Shown here piece by piece: positions 42,286-50,071 of a DNA stretch of 64,000 bases. Origin of the DNA: DAOPKN01 sp035391225 (GTDB taxonomy: Bacteria > Thermotogota > Thermotogae > MWEM01); contig DAOPKN010000001.1 in NCBI GenBank assembly GCA_035391225.1, positions 124,001 through 188,000 on the forward strand, given 5' to 3'. A model generated the notes under the pieces. The model ran no database searches and was not told where the DNA came from. It saw nothing but the letters and a program-made list of their open reading frames with translations. Numbering within the stretch: the stretch's first letter is position 1; every line of letters begins with the position of its first letter. Made by a program: the position numbers and the translations under genes.

Positions 42286-43127
42286 TTCTGGACGGAAAGA
42301 AACCCGCCCTGCAAATCCGGGACGAGTTGCAAAAGAGAATGCGAAGCCTTCCGCGATCTCCCAAGCTTGTGTCACTGGCGGTTCAACCTGACGATGCAAC
42401 GCAGTCCTACTTGCAATCCCAAGGTCGCGCAGCAGAGAAGTTGGGAATTTCCTTTGAAATGCAAGAACTTGCGGGTGAATCGTGCATGCAAAAGGTGTTG
42501 GGAGAAATCGCGCGCTTGAACGGGGATGAAGGGGTGGATGGTGTTTTGGTTGCGCATCCTCTTCCGGCACATTTGGATGAGATCCGGGTTTTGCAAGCTT
42601 TGGACCCGAAAAAGGACGTGGAAGGGAGAACCCCCACCAACATGGGCTTGCTGCTGTACGAATCGCCTGTTTTCTACCCGTGTACGGCGGAAGCGGTACT
42701 CTACCTGTTGGACTATTACCACCTCGACGTACAGGGGAAAGCGGTGACCATTATCGGGAGGAGCAACACGGTTGGCCGCCCATTGGCGTTGATGATGCTG
42801 GAGAGAAAGAGAAGCGCCACCCCAACCGTCTGCCATTCGCGTACGGAAAATTTGGCGGCCGTTGTGTCCAACTCGGATATCCTGGTGGTGGCGGCGGGGA
42901 AAGCTGGGCTGATAAAGGTGCGAGAGTGCAAACCCGGCGCCATAATCCTGGATGTGGGCATCAACGTGGTGGATGGCCGCATCTCCGGCGACGTGGAAAG
43001 GGACCCGAGTGCAGAGGAAAGCATGGGATTGCGCGTGTCTCCCGTCCCGGGAGGGGTGGGACCCGTAACCACAGCCCTCCTCTTGCGCAACGTTGTGCAC
43101 AGCGCCTTACAGGGTTTGCAGGCATAG
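42282..43127 (+). CDS. folD: FolD-like methylenetetrahydrofolate dehydrogenase/cyclohydrolase with altered active site
   Basis: Recognisable FolD fold, 281 residues. The N-terminal catalytic half has QSYLQSQGRAAEKLGI and GVLVAHPLPAHLD; the Rossmann half has VTIIGRSNTVGRPLALMML, TVCHSRT, ADK/AGKAGLI and the C-terminal SPVPGGVGPVTTALLLRN. Three residues known to be catalytic in FolD are replaced: the YxxxK lysine is Gln47, the Gln before PLP is Ala91, and the Asp of KDVDG is Glu114. The gene may therefore encode a dehydrogenase-only, weak or repurposed enzyme. ATG 42282 follows GGAGGTGG and overlaps dnaE. Confidence 0.88.
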   Translation: MILDGKKPALQIRDELQKRMRSLPRSPKLVSLAVQPDDATQSYLQSQGRAAEKLGISFEMQELAGESCMQKVLGEIARLNGDEGVDGVLVAHPLPAHLDEIRVLQALDPKKDVEGRTPTNMGLLLYESPVFYPCTAEAVLYLLDYYHLDVQGKAVTIIGRSNTVGRPLALMMLERKRSATPTVCHSRTENLAAVVSNSDILVVAAGKAGLIKVRECKPGAIILDVGINVVDGRISGDVERDPSAEESMGLRVSPVPGGVGPVTTALLLRNVVHSALQGLQA

Positions 43128-43170
43128 CGGAGTCGCGAAACGGCCCGCAACATTTTCTTTTTTGGGTAGC

Positions 43171-43199
43171 TTGACAAATCCATCAATTTCGTGTATGCT
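43171..43199 (+). promoter_or_regulatory. Promoter of the cold-shock gene
   Basis: TTGACA at 43171-43176, a 17-base spacer, and TATGCT at 43194-43199, preceded by GTG. A GACCG-ATTA-CGGTC hairpin (43207-43220) lies at the predicted transcript start, within a roughly 40-base leader. Confidence 0.82.
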
Positions 43200-43247
43200 T
43201 GGGATTGACCGATTACGGTCCAAATGTTTTTTTGGAGGAATGAAAGT

Positions 43248-43451
43248 ATGTTAACAGGTAGTGTCAAGTGGTTCAATGCTCAGAAGGGGTACGGTTTTAT
43301 CACACAGGATGGCGGAAGCGATGTCTTTGTTCACTTTTCTGCAATTCAGTCCGACGGCTTCCGAACTCTCGAAGAAGGACAACGCGTGGAGTTTGAGGTT
43401 ACGACAGGTGAAAAAGGACCACAGGCTGCGAATGTAAGGATTGTTGAATAG
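43248..43451 (+). CDS. Cold-shock domain protein (CspA family)
   Basis: A 67-residue single cold-shock domain. RNP1 is KGYGFITQ and RNP2 is DVFVHFSAI; the protein begins MLTGSVKWFNAQKG and ends PQAANVRIVE, all typical. It binds single-stranded RNA/DNA and acts as an RNA chaperone. ATG 43248 follows TTGGAGGAA. It is a monocistronic unit with its own strong promoter and terminator. Confidence 0.97.
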   Translation: MLTGSVKWFNAQKGYGFITQDGGSDVFVHFSAIQSDGFRTLEEGQRVEFEVTTGEKGPQAANVRIVE

Positions 43452-43474
43452 AAGGATTCAACTTTTTTTCGCAC

Positions 43475-43510
43475 GGGGCCCGAATGGGCCCCTTTTTCTT
43501 TGGTTTTTTT
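43475..43510 (+). terminator. Terminator of the cold-shock gene
   Basis: GGGGCCC-GAAT-GGGCCCC hairpin followed by TTTTTCTTTGG and a further T-run. Confidence 0.92.
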
Positions 43511-43527
43511 TCCGGAACGATTCCCCC

Positions 43528-44889
43528 TCACACCCGCTTTGTCTTCCACTTTCCCCTCGAGTAAAACCAGATGATGATGCATCCTTCCAGTGATTCGGCC
43601 ACGCAAAAGGCCACCCACAGCGACCACTCCGGTAGCTTCCACAAACCTATGAATAGGGCAAGAAGTGGCACTTGTACCAACCACCGTGAGATCACCGAGG
43701 AGATCAAGAAGGGTGTGTTGAGCCCCGAAGCGGAAAAAACCGTTCCAAACCCGAAAGAAAATCCCAGGATAATAAACGAAGGGAACACGATGCGAAGCAT
43801 GGGGATCCCGAGGCGGATAACTTCCTGGTCTTGCACGAAGATCCGCATGATGTTTTCCGGGAACAGAACGATGAAAAACACGAACACCAACATCAGAACC
43901 ATTCCGGTTGTTGCGGTTATCCAAGCGGTTTTCTGCACGCGGTCCACTTTGTCAACCCCCAGGTTTTGCCCCGCCACCGTGCTTCCCCCCATCAGTAGAC
44001 CGATAAGGGGCATGAACGCAAATCCCATTAGGCGTTGACCGATGCCCATGGTTGCCACAACCGCGGTTCCAAAACCTGCCACGAACTTGAGCAGCACCAA
44101 TCCCGAAAGGTTCCGGAAAAGCATCTCGAAACCGGTGGGCAAACCGATGGTGATGAGCTTGCGGTCCAGCTCCTTGTCCAATCGGAACAACCCCCGGAAG
44201 GAGAGCTTCAGTTCACTCTTGCCCGAGAAGAGGACCCAAAATCCCAGGCAAAAAGCCAGGGAGGTGGAAATCACGGTGGCCAAACCTGCTCCGAAAATCC
44301 CCAAGTTGAGCCCCGGGAAGCCAAGAAGGGGAACGGTTTGGAACATGAAAATGGGATCGAGGATCATGTTCGTGATCGAAGCAACGAACATGATCACCAT
44401 TGGTGTTTTCGCATCCCCGATGCAACGCAAGGCAGTGTTCACGCTGTAGGAAGAGAACATGATGGGGAGGAAGAAAATCCGGATGTACCCGTACTCCAAG
44501 GCTTTTTGGGTCACACTTGCATCTGGGGCGAAGAAGCCCAAGATGGGTTTGATGAACAAAAGAAGGAAAAGAGCGGCGATGGTTGCCACGAATGCTTTGA
44601 ACGCGAGGGTTTGTTCCACCGCGCGCGAAGCCCGCACCAGGTTTTTCGCGCCGTAACTTTGCGAGATCAAGGACACGGAACTGGTACCGATGATTTCGTT
44701 CAAAATTTCGGCGAGCCAGAAGATACTGGAGAAAATGGTTACCGAAGCCACCGCACCGGGGGATAGGCGACCAATCCAAGCAATATCGACGATATCGTAC
44801 AGGGTTTGGGAAAGAAAGCCGAACATGGTGGGAAGCGACATGAACAGCAAATTCTTGGTGAGGCTTCCCTTTGTCAAATCGCGTGCCAT
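43528..44889 (-). CDS. MATE family efflux transporter
   Basis: Polytopic exporter of 453 residues with 12 predicted helices in two six-helix halves (MatE domains). Typical stretches: LLFMSLPTMFGFLSQTLYDI, ADIAWIGRL-like DIVDIAWIGRLSP, and in the second half IGLPTGFEMLFRNLSG and GIGQRLMGFAFMPLIGL. Such proteins expel cationic compounds using Na+ or H+ gradients; the substrate is not predictable. It is a single gene driven by a near-consensus promoter and convergent with the cold-shock gene. Confidence 0.93.
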   Translation of the reverse strand: MARDLTKGSLTKNLLFMSLPTMFGFLSQTLYDIVDIAWIGRLSPGAVASVTIFSSIFWLAEILNEIIGTSSVSLISQSYGAKNLVRASRAVEQTLAFKAFVATIAALFLLLFIKPILGFFAPDASVTQKALEYGYIRIFFLPIMFSSYSVNTALRCIGDAKTPMVIMFVASITNMILDPIFMFQTVPLLGFPGLNLGIFGAGLATVISTSLAFCLGFWVLFSGKSELKLSFRGLFRLDKELDRKLITIGLPTGFEMLFRNLSGLVLLKFVAGFGTAVVATMGIGQRLMGFAFMPLIGLLMGGSTVAGQNLGVDKVDRVQKTAWITATTGMVLMLVFVFFIVLFPENIMRIFVQDQEVIRLGIPMLRIVFPSFIILGFSFGFGTVFSASGLNTPFLISSVISRWLVQVPLLALFIGLWKLPEWSLWVAFCVAESLEGCIIIWFYSRGKWKTKRV

Positions 44890-44942
44890 GGTAGTCCTCC
44901 TGGGTAAAAGGGGTGCAGATCTTTGCGTGGAATGCTACCCCA

Positions 44943-44971
44943 ATTGTACGTGCAAATCGCGGGACTGTCAA
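44943..44971 (-). promoter_or_regulatory. Promoter of the MATE transporter gene
   Basis: Minus strand perfect TTGACA, a 17-base spacer and TACAAT, about 55 bases upstream of the start codon. Confidence 0.82.
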
Positions 44972-45012
44972 GGATTCGGATGGCTCTTGGGGATATGCCA
45001 CACCCCCTGGCG

Positions 45013-45040
45013 TTGAATTCAAACTCGATTGTGATATAAT
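45013..45040 (+). promoter_or_regulatory. Promoter of the NuoE/NuoF operon
   Basis: TTGAAT, a 16-base spacer and a perfect TATAAT with a TGA extension. The -10 lies inside the first copy of a 19-base direct repeat. Confidence 0.72.
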
Positions 45041-45090
45041 TATCGAGCTCTGGAACATGCTAATAAAAGGTATTGTGATTTAAATAACGA
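45028..45090 (+). promoter_or_regulatory. Two 19-base direct repeats, possible Rex-type operators
   Basis: Copy 1 (45028-45046) and copy 2 (45072-45090) both begin ATTGTGAT and end CGA; 16 of 19 positions agree. Copy 1 overlaps the -10 box. Copy 2 lies between the transcription start and the ribosome-binding site. The second copy, TTGTGA-TTTAAA-TAACGA, approximates the TTGTGA-N6-TCACAA pattern known for the NADH sensor Rex. Confidence 0.5.
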
Positions 45091-45106
45091 ATTGGAGGTG
45101 TTTTCG

Positions 45107-45607
45107 GTGGCCACTGCCGGAGAAAAAACCGGGTGTCAAGATCATGCGTGCCTGTACGAGCAACTGGATCGTTTCATCGAAGAGATGAAAGACAAACCGG
45201 GCGTGTTGATCGAAGTGTTGCACCGTGCGCAAAGCTTGTTCGGTTACTTGCCTTCCGAAGTCCAGGAGCACGTCGCCGTGAAATTGGACCTTCCCGTGAG
45301 TTCGGTGTACGGGGTCGTGACATTCTACAACTTTTTCACCATGAAACCCAGGGGGAAGAACCAGGTGAAGATTTGCCTGGGAACAGCCTGCTACGTGAAG
45401 GGCGCGGACCGCGTCCTCAGTCGGTTCCAAGAGGAACTCGGGGTTGGGTTGGAGGAAGTGTCCGAAGACGGGGAGTTCTCCCTACATGGGGTGCGTTGCC
45501 TGGGGGCTTGCAGTATGGCTCCTGTTGTGTTGGTGGGAGAAAAGGATTTCTACGGGCGCGTTACACCTGATGAGGTTCCAAAAATTCTGAAGAAATACAG
45601 GGGGTGA
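45107..45607 (+). CDS. NuoE-like thioredoxin-fold [2Fe-2S] subunit (first copy)
   Basis: The 24-kDa-type subunit (166 residues) of NADH-linked dehydrogenases and bifurcating hydrogenases (HydC-like). The helical N-terminal part includes LIEVLHRAQSLFGYLP and SVYGVVTFYNFF. The cluster ligands are C-x4-C (CLGTAC) and C-x3-C (CLGAC). GTG 45107 follows TTGGAGGTG. It is the first gene of a five-gene set of NuoE/NuoF-like parts with no complex I membrane genes. A hydrogenase catalytic subunit is not seen here. Confidence 0.92.
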   Translation: MATAGEKTGCQDHACLYEQLDRFIEEMKDKPGVLIEVLHRAQSLFGYLPSEVQEHVAVKLDLPVSSVYGVVTFYNFFTMKPRGKNQVKICLGTACYVKGADRVLSRFQEELGVGLEEVSEDGEFSLHGVRCLGACSMAPVVLVGEKDFYGRVTPDEVPKILKKYRG

Positions 45608-45614
45608 GCCAATT

Positions 45615-45992
45615 ATGGCCAAAGTGAAGAGTTTGGAAGAACTGATGAAAATCAAGGAACAAACGGTCAAGGGAATGAGCTTGAGAGACAGCAGCAAAAA
45701 GGGAAAATTGCTCGTGGCAATGGGCACCTGTGGAATCGCTGCCGGTGCAAAGGACACCTACCAGGCTCTCGTGTCCGAGCTTGCGGACAAGAACATCCAA
45801 GATTTTGCGGTTTTGCAATCGGGTTGCATGGGGCTTTGCGATGTCGAACCCACCGTGAAAGTGGAGATCGAATCCCAGGAACCCATCGTGTACGGTCACG
45901 TTACCCCCGCGCAGGTGAAGCGCATTGTGCAGCAGCATCTGGTTGAAGGAAAAGTTGTTAGCGACTTGTTGATCAAAAAAGGCGAACTTTAG
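45615..45992 (+). CDS. Small ferredoxin-like protein of the hydrogenase/NuoF cluster
   Basis: A 125-residue protein resembling (2Fe-2S) ferredoxin-domain proteins often found with NADH-dependent hydrogenase subunits. The signature is VAMGTCGIAAGAKDTY followed by SGCMGLCDVEPTV and YGHVTPAQVKRIV. Only three cysteines are present (39, 71, 75), one short of a standard four-Cys [2Fe-2S] site. The N-terminal 30 residues are helical. It stands 7 bases after the first NuoE-like gene and 22 bases before the NuoF-like gene. Confidence 0.8.
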   Translation: MAKVKSLEELMKIKEQTVKGMSLRDSSKKGKLLVAMGTCGIAAGAKDTYQALVSELADKNIQDFAVLQSGCMGLCDVEPTVKVEIESQEPIVYGHVTPAQVKRIVQQHLVEGKVVSDLLIKKGEL

Positions 45993-46014
45993 TCTTCGGG
46001 TGAGGTGAAGGACA

Positions 46015-47817
46015 TTGCCAATTGAGACCAACACCATATTAATGTGCGCCGGAGGAGCCTGTATTTCCGCCGGCGAGGAGAGCTGCCTGGATGCTTTGAA
46101 AAGAAGCATCGAAAAGTATGGCCTGGGTGACGTGACAAGGATCGTGGAAACAGGCTGCATGGGCATGTGCGACGCGGGTCCGTTGATGGTGATTTACCCC
46201 GAGGGTGTTTTCTACCAGAAGTTGGAAGCAAAGGACATGGAAACCATTGTTTCCGAGCACCTGCTCAAGGGCCGCGTGGTGGAGGCCAAGCTGCTGGAGA
46301 GCCCGGGGAAAGAAGTGAAGATAACCAGCCCCTTCGACGAACATCCCTTTTTCACCCGCCAGGTGAAGATTGCGACCCGCAACATGGGTGTGATTGATCC
46401 GCTGAGTATCGAGGAGTACATTGCCCACGACGGGTACTTTGCCCTCACCAAGGTTCTGACCGAGATGTCTCCAGAGCAAGTGGTTGAGGTGCTCAAGAAG
46501 AGTGGATTGCGCGGGCGGGGAGGAGCGGGTTTCCCCACGGGGCTCAAGTGGGAATTGACGCGAAAAGTCCCGGGAAAGGAAAAGTTCGTGCTGTGCAATG
46601 CCGACGAGGGAGACCCGGGAGCGTTCATGGATCGCTCGATCTTGGAAGGTGACCCCCATACCATCCTGGAAGCCATGGCCATTGCGGGGTACGCCGTGGG
46701 TGCGAACAAGGGATACATCTATATTCGAGCGGAATATCCCCTTGCCATTGAGCGTTTGCGCGAAGGAATTCGCCAGGCAAAGGAAATGGGCCTGTTCGGG
46801 GAAAACATCCTGGGGTCTGGTTTTTCCTTCGATCTGGAAATCCGCATGGGAGCGGGAGCCTTCGTTTGCGGGGAAGAGACCGCTCTGATCGAATCGGTGG
46901 AAGGCAAGCGTGGCCAACCTCGCGTCAAACCACCGTTCCCCGCCGAAGTAGGTCTTTGGGGAAAACCAACGCTGAACAACAACGTCGAAACCTATGCCAA
47001 CATTCCGTCCATCATCCTAAAGGGAGCGGAGTGGTTTTCGCGTATCGGAACGGAAAAAAGCAAGGGAACCAAGGTGTTTTGCCTTGCCGGAAAGATCCAG
47101 AACACGGGCTTAGTGGAAGTGCCCATGGGAATCACCCTGAAAGAAATGGTTTACGATATCGGTGGCGGGATCCCGGGCAACAAGGAATTCAAAGCCGTGC
47201 AAACGGGGGGGCCCAGTGGCGGTTGTATCCCCAAGGAGCACCTGGATACCTCGATCGATTACGAATCGTTGCGCGAACTGGGAACCATGATGGGTTCTGG
47301 TGGAATGATCTTCATGGACGAGGAAACCTGCATGGTGGACGTTGCCAAGTACTTCTTGGAGTTTTCCGTGGATGAATCTTGCGGCAAATGCAACCCGTGC
47401 CGCGAGGGAACCCGCGTGATGTACGAGATCCTGCAACGTATCACGAGCGGCGAAGGCACCATGGAAGACCTGGATACGCTGGAAAACCTCGGCAAAATGA
47501 TCATGGACACATCGCTGTGCGGGCTGGGGCAGTCTGCTCCGCAACCCGTGATATCCACGCTCCGCTATTTCCGGGAGGAGTACGAGGCGCATATCCGCGA
47601 GGGGAAATGCCCCGCGAAGGTCTGTCGCCCCTTGATTCGTTACGAGGTGATTCCCGAAAACTGCGTGGGATGTACCGCCTGTGCCCGGGTATGCCCGGTG
47701 AATGCTATTTCCGGCGCGGTGAAAAAGGTCCACGAGATCGATCCGGAGATCTGCACCCGCTGTGGAAGCTGTATCAGCGTGTGCCGCTTTGGAGCCATTC
47801 ACATCGTTTCCCCGTGA
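46015..47817 (+). CDS. NuoF-like NADH-binding flavoprotein with added Fe-S domains (HydB-like)
   Basis: Flavoprotein of 600 residues. Domains in order: a thioredoxin-like [2Fe-2S] domain (about 1-95; CAGGAC, TGCMGMC), the NuoF FMN/NADH core (about 120-340; GRGGAGFPTGLKW, NADEGDPGAFMDR, GAGAFVCGEETALI), an SLBB domain, the N3 [4Fe-4S] site (ESCGKCNPCREGT ... CGLGQ) and a C-terminal two-[4Fe-4S] ferredoxin domain (CVGCTACARVCP, CTRCGSCISVCR). This is the HydB/HndC layout of electron-bifurcating enzymes. The start is TTG 46015 after GTGAGGTGAAG. Confidence 0.93.
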   Translation: MPIETNTILMCAGGACISAGEESCLDALKRSIEKYGLGDVTRIVETGCMGMCDAGPLMVIYPEGVFYQKLEAKDMETIVSEHLLKGRVVEAKLLESPGKEVKITSPFDEHPFFTRQVKIATRNMGVIDPLSIEEYIAHDGYFALTKVLTEMSPEQVVEVLKKSGLRGRGGAGFPTGLKWELTRKVPGKEKFVLCNADEGDPGAFMDRSILEGDPHTILEAMAIAGYAVGANKGYIYIRAEYPLAIERLREGIRQAKEMGLFGENILGSGFSFDLEIRMGAGAFVCGEETALIESVEGKRGQPRVKPPFPAEVGLWGKPTLNNNVETYANIPSIILKGAEWFSRIGTEKSKGTKVFCLAGKIQNTGLVEVPMGITLKEMVYDIGGGIPGNKEFKAVQTGGPSGGCIPKEHLDTSIDYESLRELGTMMGSGGMIFMDEETCMVDVAKYFLEFSVDESCGKCNPCREGTRVMYEILQRITSGEGTMEDLDTLENLGKMIMDTSLCGLGQSAPQPVISTLRYFREEYEAHIREGKCPAKVCRPLIRYEVIPENCVGCTACARVCPVNAISGAVKKVHEIDPEICTRCGSCISVCRFGAIHIVSP

Positions 47818-47880
47818 TGCGGTTTCCGCAGGCCAACAAGAAGTTCGTCAAGTGGTTCAAGATATTTGGGAGGTGTCGTT

Positions 47881-48384
47881 TTGGTCACTGAGAAAGAAAT
47901 GGAGAAAGTGGATCAAATTATCCAACAAGTGACCCGGGATCAAAGCCTGGAAGAGGGGGACGTTCTGCTGAACAGCCTCCACGAAGTGCAAAATTACTTC
48001 CACAATTACATCCCTGTGGAAGCGGTGGAGCGCGTGGCGGATGTATTACACATCCCTGTTTCAAAAGTATACGAAGTGCTGCGCTTCTACACCATGTTTT
48101 CCGTGAAACCCCGGGGGAAGTACGTGATCCGGGTTTGCAACAGCTTACCTTGCCACGTAACCGGAGGCAAGGAAGTCATCGAAGCCTTGAAATCCGAGTT
48201 GGGGATCGAGTTCTACGAGACAACACCCGACGGCCTTTTCACCCTGGAGAAAACAGGGTGCCTCGGGCTTTGTGGTGTTTCTCCCGCCATCATGATCAAC
48301 GAGGATTTTTTTGGAAACCTGGATGCCCAAAAAATCCCCGAGCTCCTCGAAAAGTTTCGGAATGCCGGGGGTGAGGAAGAATGA
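47881..48384 (+). CDS. NuoE-like thioredoxin-fold [2Fe-2S] subunit (second copy)
   Basis: Second 24-kDa-type subunit, 167 residues, paired with the second NuoF. It shows LLNSLHEVQNYFHNYIP, VYEVLRFYTMFS and the four ligands in CNSLPC and CLGLC. TTG 47881 is chosen because GGGAGGTG is 7 bases upstream; a TTG at 47866 would place that site inside the gene. It overlaps the following NuoF-like gene by four bases. Similarity to the first copy is clear but the pairs are diverged, suggesting different partners. Confidence 0.9.
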   Translation: MVTEKEMEKVDQIIQQVTRDQSLEEGDVLLNSLHEVQNYFHNYIPVEAVERVADVLHIPVSKVYEVLRFYTMFSVKPRGKYVIRVCNSLPCHVTGGKEVIEALKSELGIEFYETTPDGLFTLEKTGCLGLCGVSPAIMINEDFFGNLDAQKIPELLEKFRNAGGEEE

Positions 48385-50000
48385 AGGCCCAGACCATTCT
48401 CGTGTCCATCGATTCCAACAGCGCGTTGAAAGGTGCACGCTTTTTCATGCAACGGTTGGAGGAACTGGTAGAGTTGTATACCCTTTCGGACCAGGTGGAA
48501 GTCCTGGAAACCGGGAGCATGGGTGTCTACCCCGAAGGTGTTTTGATCGCCATTTACCCCGATTCCGTGTTTTACGAGATCTCTTCGGCGGACCAATTGG
48601 AAGAACTGGTAACCGAACACCTGCTGAAGGGACGCCCCGTGCAGAAGTGGATGCTGGATGAAAAAACAGCCGCACAAATCGTGCCCACCGCGCAAAAGGA
48701 AAAAGGCGAAACACGGATCGTTTTGCGTAACGTTGGCGTCATTGACCCGCGCATCGTGGAAGAATACATCGCCCGCGATGGGTACCAGGCCTTGGCCAAG
48801 GTGCTTTCGGGTATGAAACCCAATGATGTGATCGCCGAAATCAGCAAAAGCAAGCTCCGTGGGCGTGGGGGTGCAGGCTTCCCCACCGGAAAGAAATGGG
48901 AATTCACCGCGAAGGTGAATGCTCCGGAAAAGTTCGTGATTTGCAACGCCGACGAAGGGGAGCCGGGCACGTTCAAGGATCGCCTGATCATGGAGGGAGA
49001 TCCCCATTCTGTGATCGAGGCCATGGCGATTTGCGGGTACGCGGTCGGGGCCTCGCGCGGGTACATCTACATCCGCGGGGAGTACTTCGGCTCCATCGAA
49101 AACATCCGGAAGGGCATTGCCGATGCCTACGAAATGGGTTTCCTGGGGAAGGACATCTTCGGGAGCGGTTTTGATTTTGACCTATCGGTGCGCCTGGGAG
49201 CAGGGGCGTACATTTGTGGAGAAGAAACCGCGCTGATCGAGTCCATCGAGGGCAAACCGGGTCGGCCAAGGCTCAAACCCCCCTATCCGCCGGTGGAAGG
49301 GCTGTACCAAAAACCCACCGTGGTGAACAACGTGGAAACCTTTGCCAACATTCCCTGGATCCTGCGCAATGGAGCAGATGCTTTCGCCCGAATCGGCACG
49401 GAAAATTCCACCGGGACGAAAGTCTTTACCCTTGTCGGAAACGTGGCGAACAAGGGACTGGTGGAAGTCCCGCTGGGGACAACCGCCCACGAGTTGCTCT
49501 ACGCGTTCGGAGGGGGCATCCCCAATGGTCGGAAGCTCAAGGTGGTGCAAACCGGAGGAACCGCGGGATCGTTTATTGGCGAAAATGCGTTGCACGTGCC
49601 ACTGGATTACGATTCTGCGCGCCAAGGCGTGACATTGGGGTCCGGCGTGATCTTGGTCATGGACGAAACCCATTGCCCGGTGGAAATCGCCAAGGTGGCC
49701 ATGGAATTTTTCGCGCATGAATCTTGCGGGAAATGCAACCCCTGTCGGGAAGGAACACGCGTGAGCGTGGAAATCTTGGACAACCTGGTTCGCGGCAAAG
49801 CCCGGGAAGAAGAAGTGGAGTACCTTGTGCAGATCGCGGATACGCTCGAACAGGCCTCTTTTTGCGGTCTTGGCCAAGCAGCTGGTTTGCCGCTGCGAAG
49901 TATCGTGGAGCTTTTCCGAGAAGAGTTCCTCGCCCATGCGCGCAAGGAACCTTGCCCGGTGTGCGTGTACGATCCCCCGCCCAAGCGCAAAATCGTGTAA
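48381..50000 (+). CDS. NuoF-like NADH-binding flavoprotein with degenerate N-terminal domain
   Basis: Flavoprotein of 539 residues. The FMN/NADH core is intact (GRGGAGFPTGKKW, NADEGEPGTFKDR, GAGAYICGEETALI), as is the N3 [4Fe-4S] site (ESCGKCNPCREGT, FCGLGQ). The N-terminal thioredoxin-like domain is retained but has lost all cluster cysteines: TGSMGVYPEGV stands where the neighbour has TGCMGMCDAGP. The C-terminal ferredoxin domain is absent; the protein ends shortly after PCPVCVYDPP. It would receive electrons from NADH but pass them through fewer clusters than its neighbour. Confidence 0.92.
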   Translation: MKAQTILVSIDSNSALKGARFFMQRLEELVELYTLSDQVEVLETGSMGVYPEGVLIAIYPDSVFYEISSADQLEELVTEHLLKGRPVQKWMLDEKTAAQIVPTAQKEKGETRIVLRNVGVIDPRIVEEYIARDGYQALAKVLSGMKPNDVIAEISKSKLRGRGGAGFPTGKKWEFTAKVNAPEKFVICNADEGEPGTFKDRLIMEGDPHSVIEAMAICGYAVGASRGYIYIRGEYFGSIENIRKGIADAYEMGFLGKDIFGSGFDFDLSVRLGAGAYICGEETALIESIEGKPGRPRLKPPYPPVEGLYQKPTVVNNVETFANIPWILRNGADAFARIGTENSTGTKVFTLVGNVANKGLVEVPLGTTAHELLYAFGGGIPNGRKLKVVQTGGTAGSFIGENALHVPLDYDSARQGVTLGSGVILVMDETHCPVEIAKVAMEFFAHESCGKCNPCREGTRVSVEILDNLVRGKAREEEVEYLVQIADTLEQASFCGLGQAAGLPLRSIVELFREEFLAHARKEPCPVCVYDPPPKRKIV

Positions 50001-50045
50001 GCGGCGACGGGTAAATTGAACATCAGGTAAATTTTTCTGCTGAGG

Positions 50046-50071
50046 CCGGGTGCTGTTGACATAGCACCCGG
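50046..50071. promoter_or_regulatory. Perfect 9-base inverted repeat around the str promoter -35 box
   Basis: Arms CCGGGTGCT (50046-50054) and AGCACCCGG (50063-50071) are separated by GTTGACAT. The -35 TTGACA lies in the loop. No T-run follows, so it is not a normal terminator for the preceding gene; an operator or RNA hairpin is possible. Confidence 0.8.

Noticed and set aside
43441..43527. Bidirectional terminator shared by the cold-shock and MATE genes
   Set aside because: The T-run is only on the cold-shock side; on the MATE strand the stem is followed by GTGCG and an A-run.
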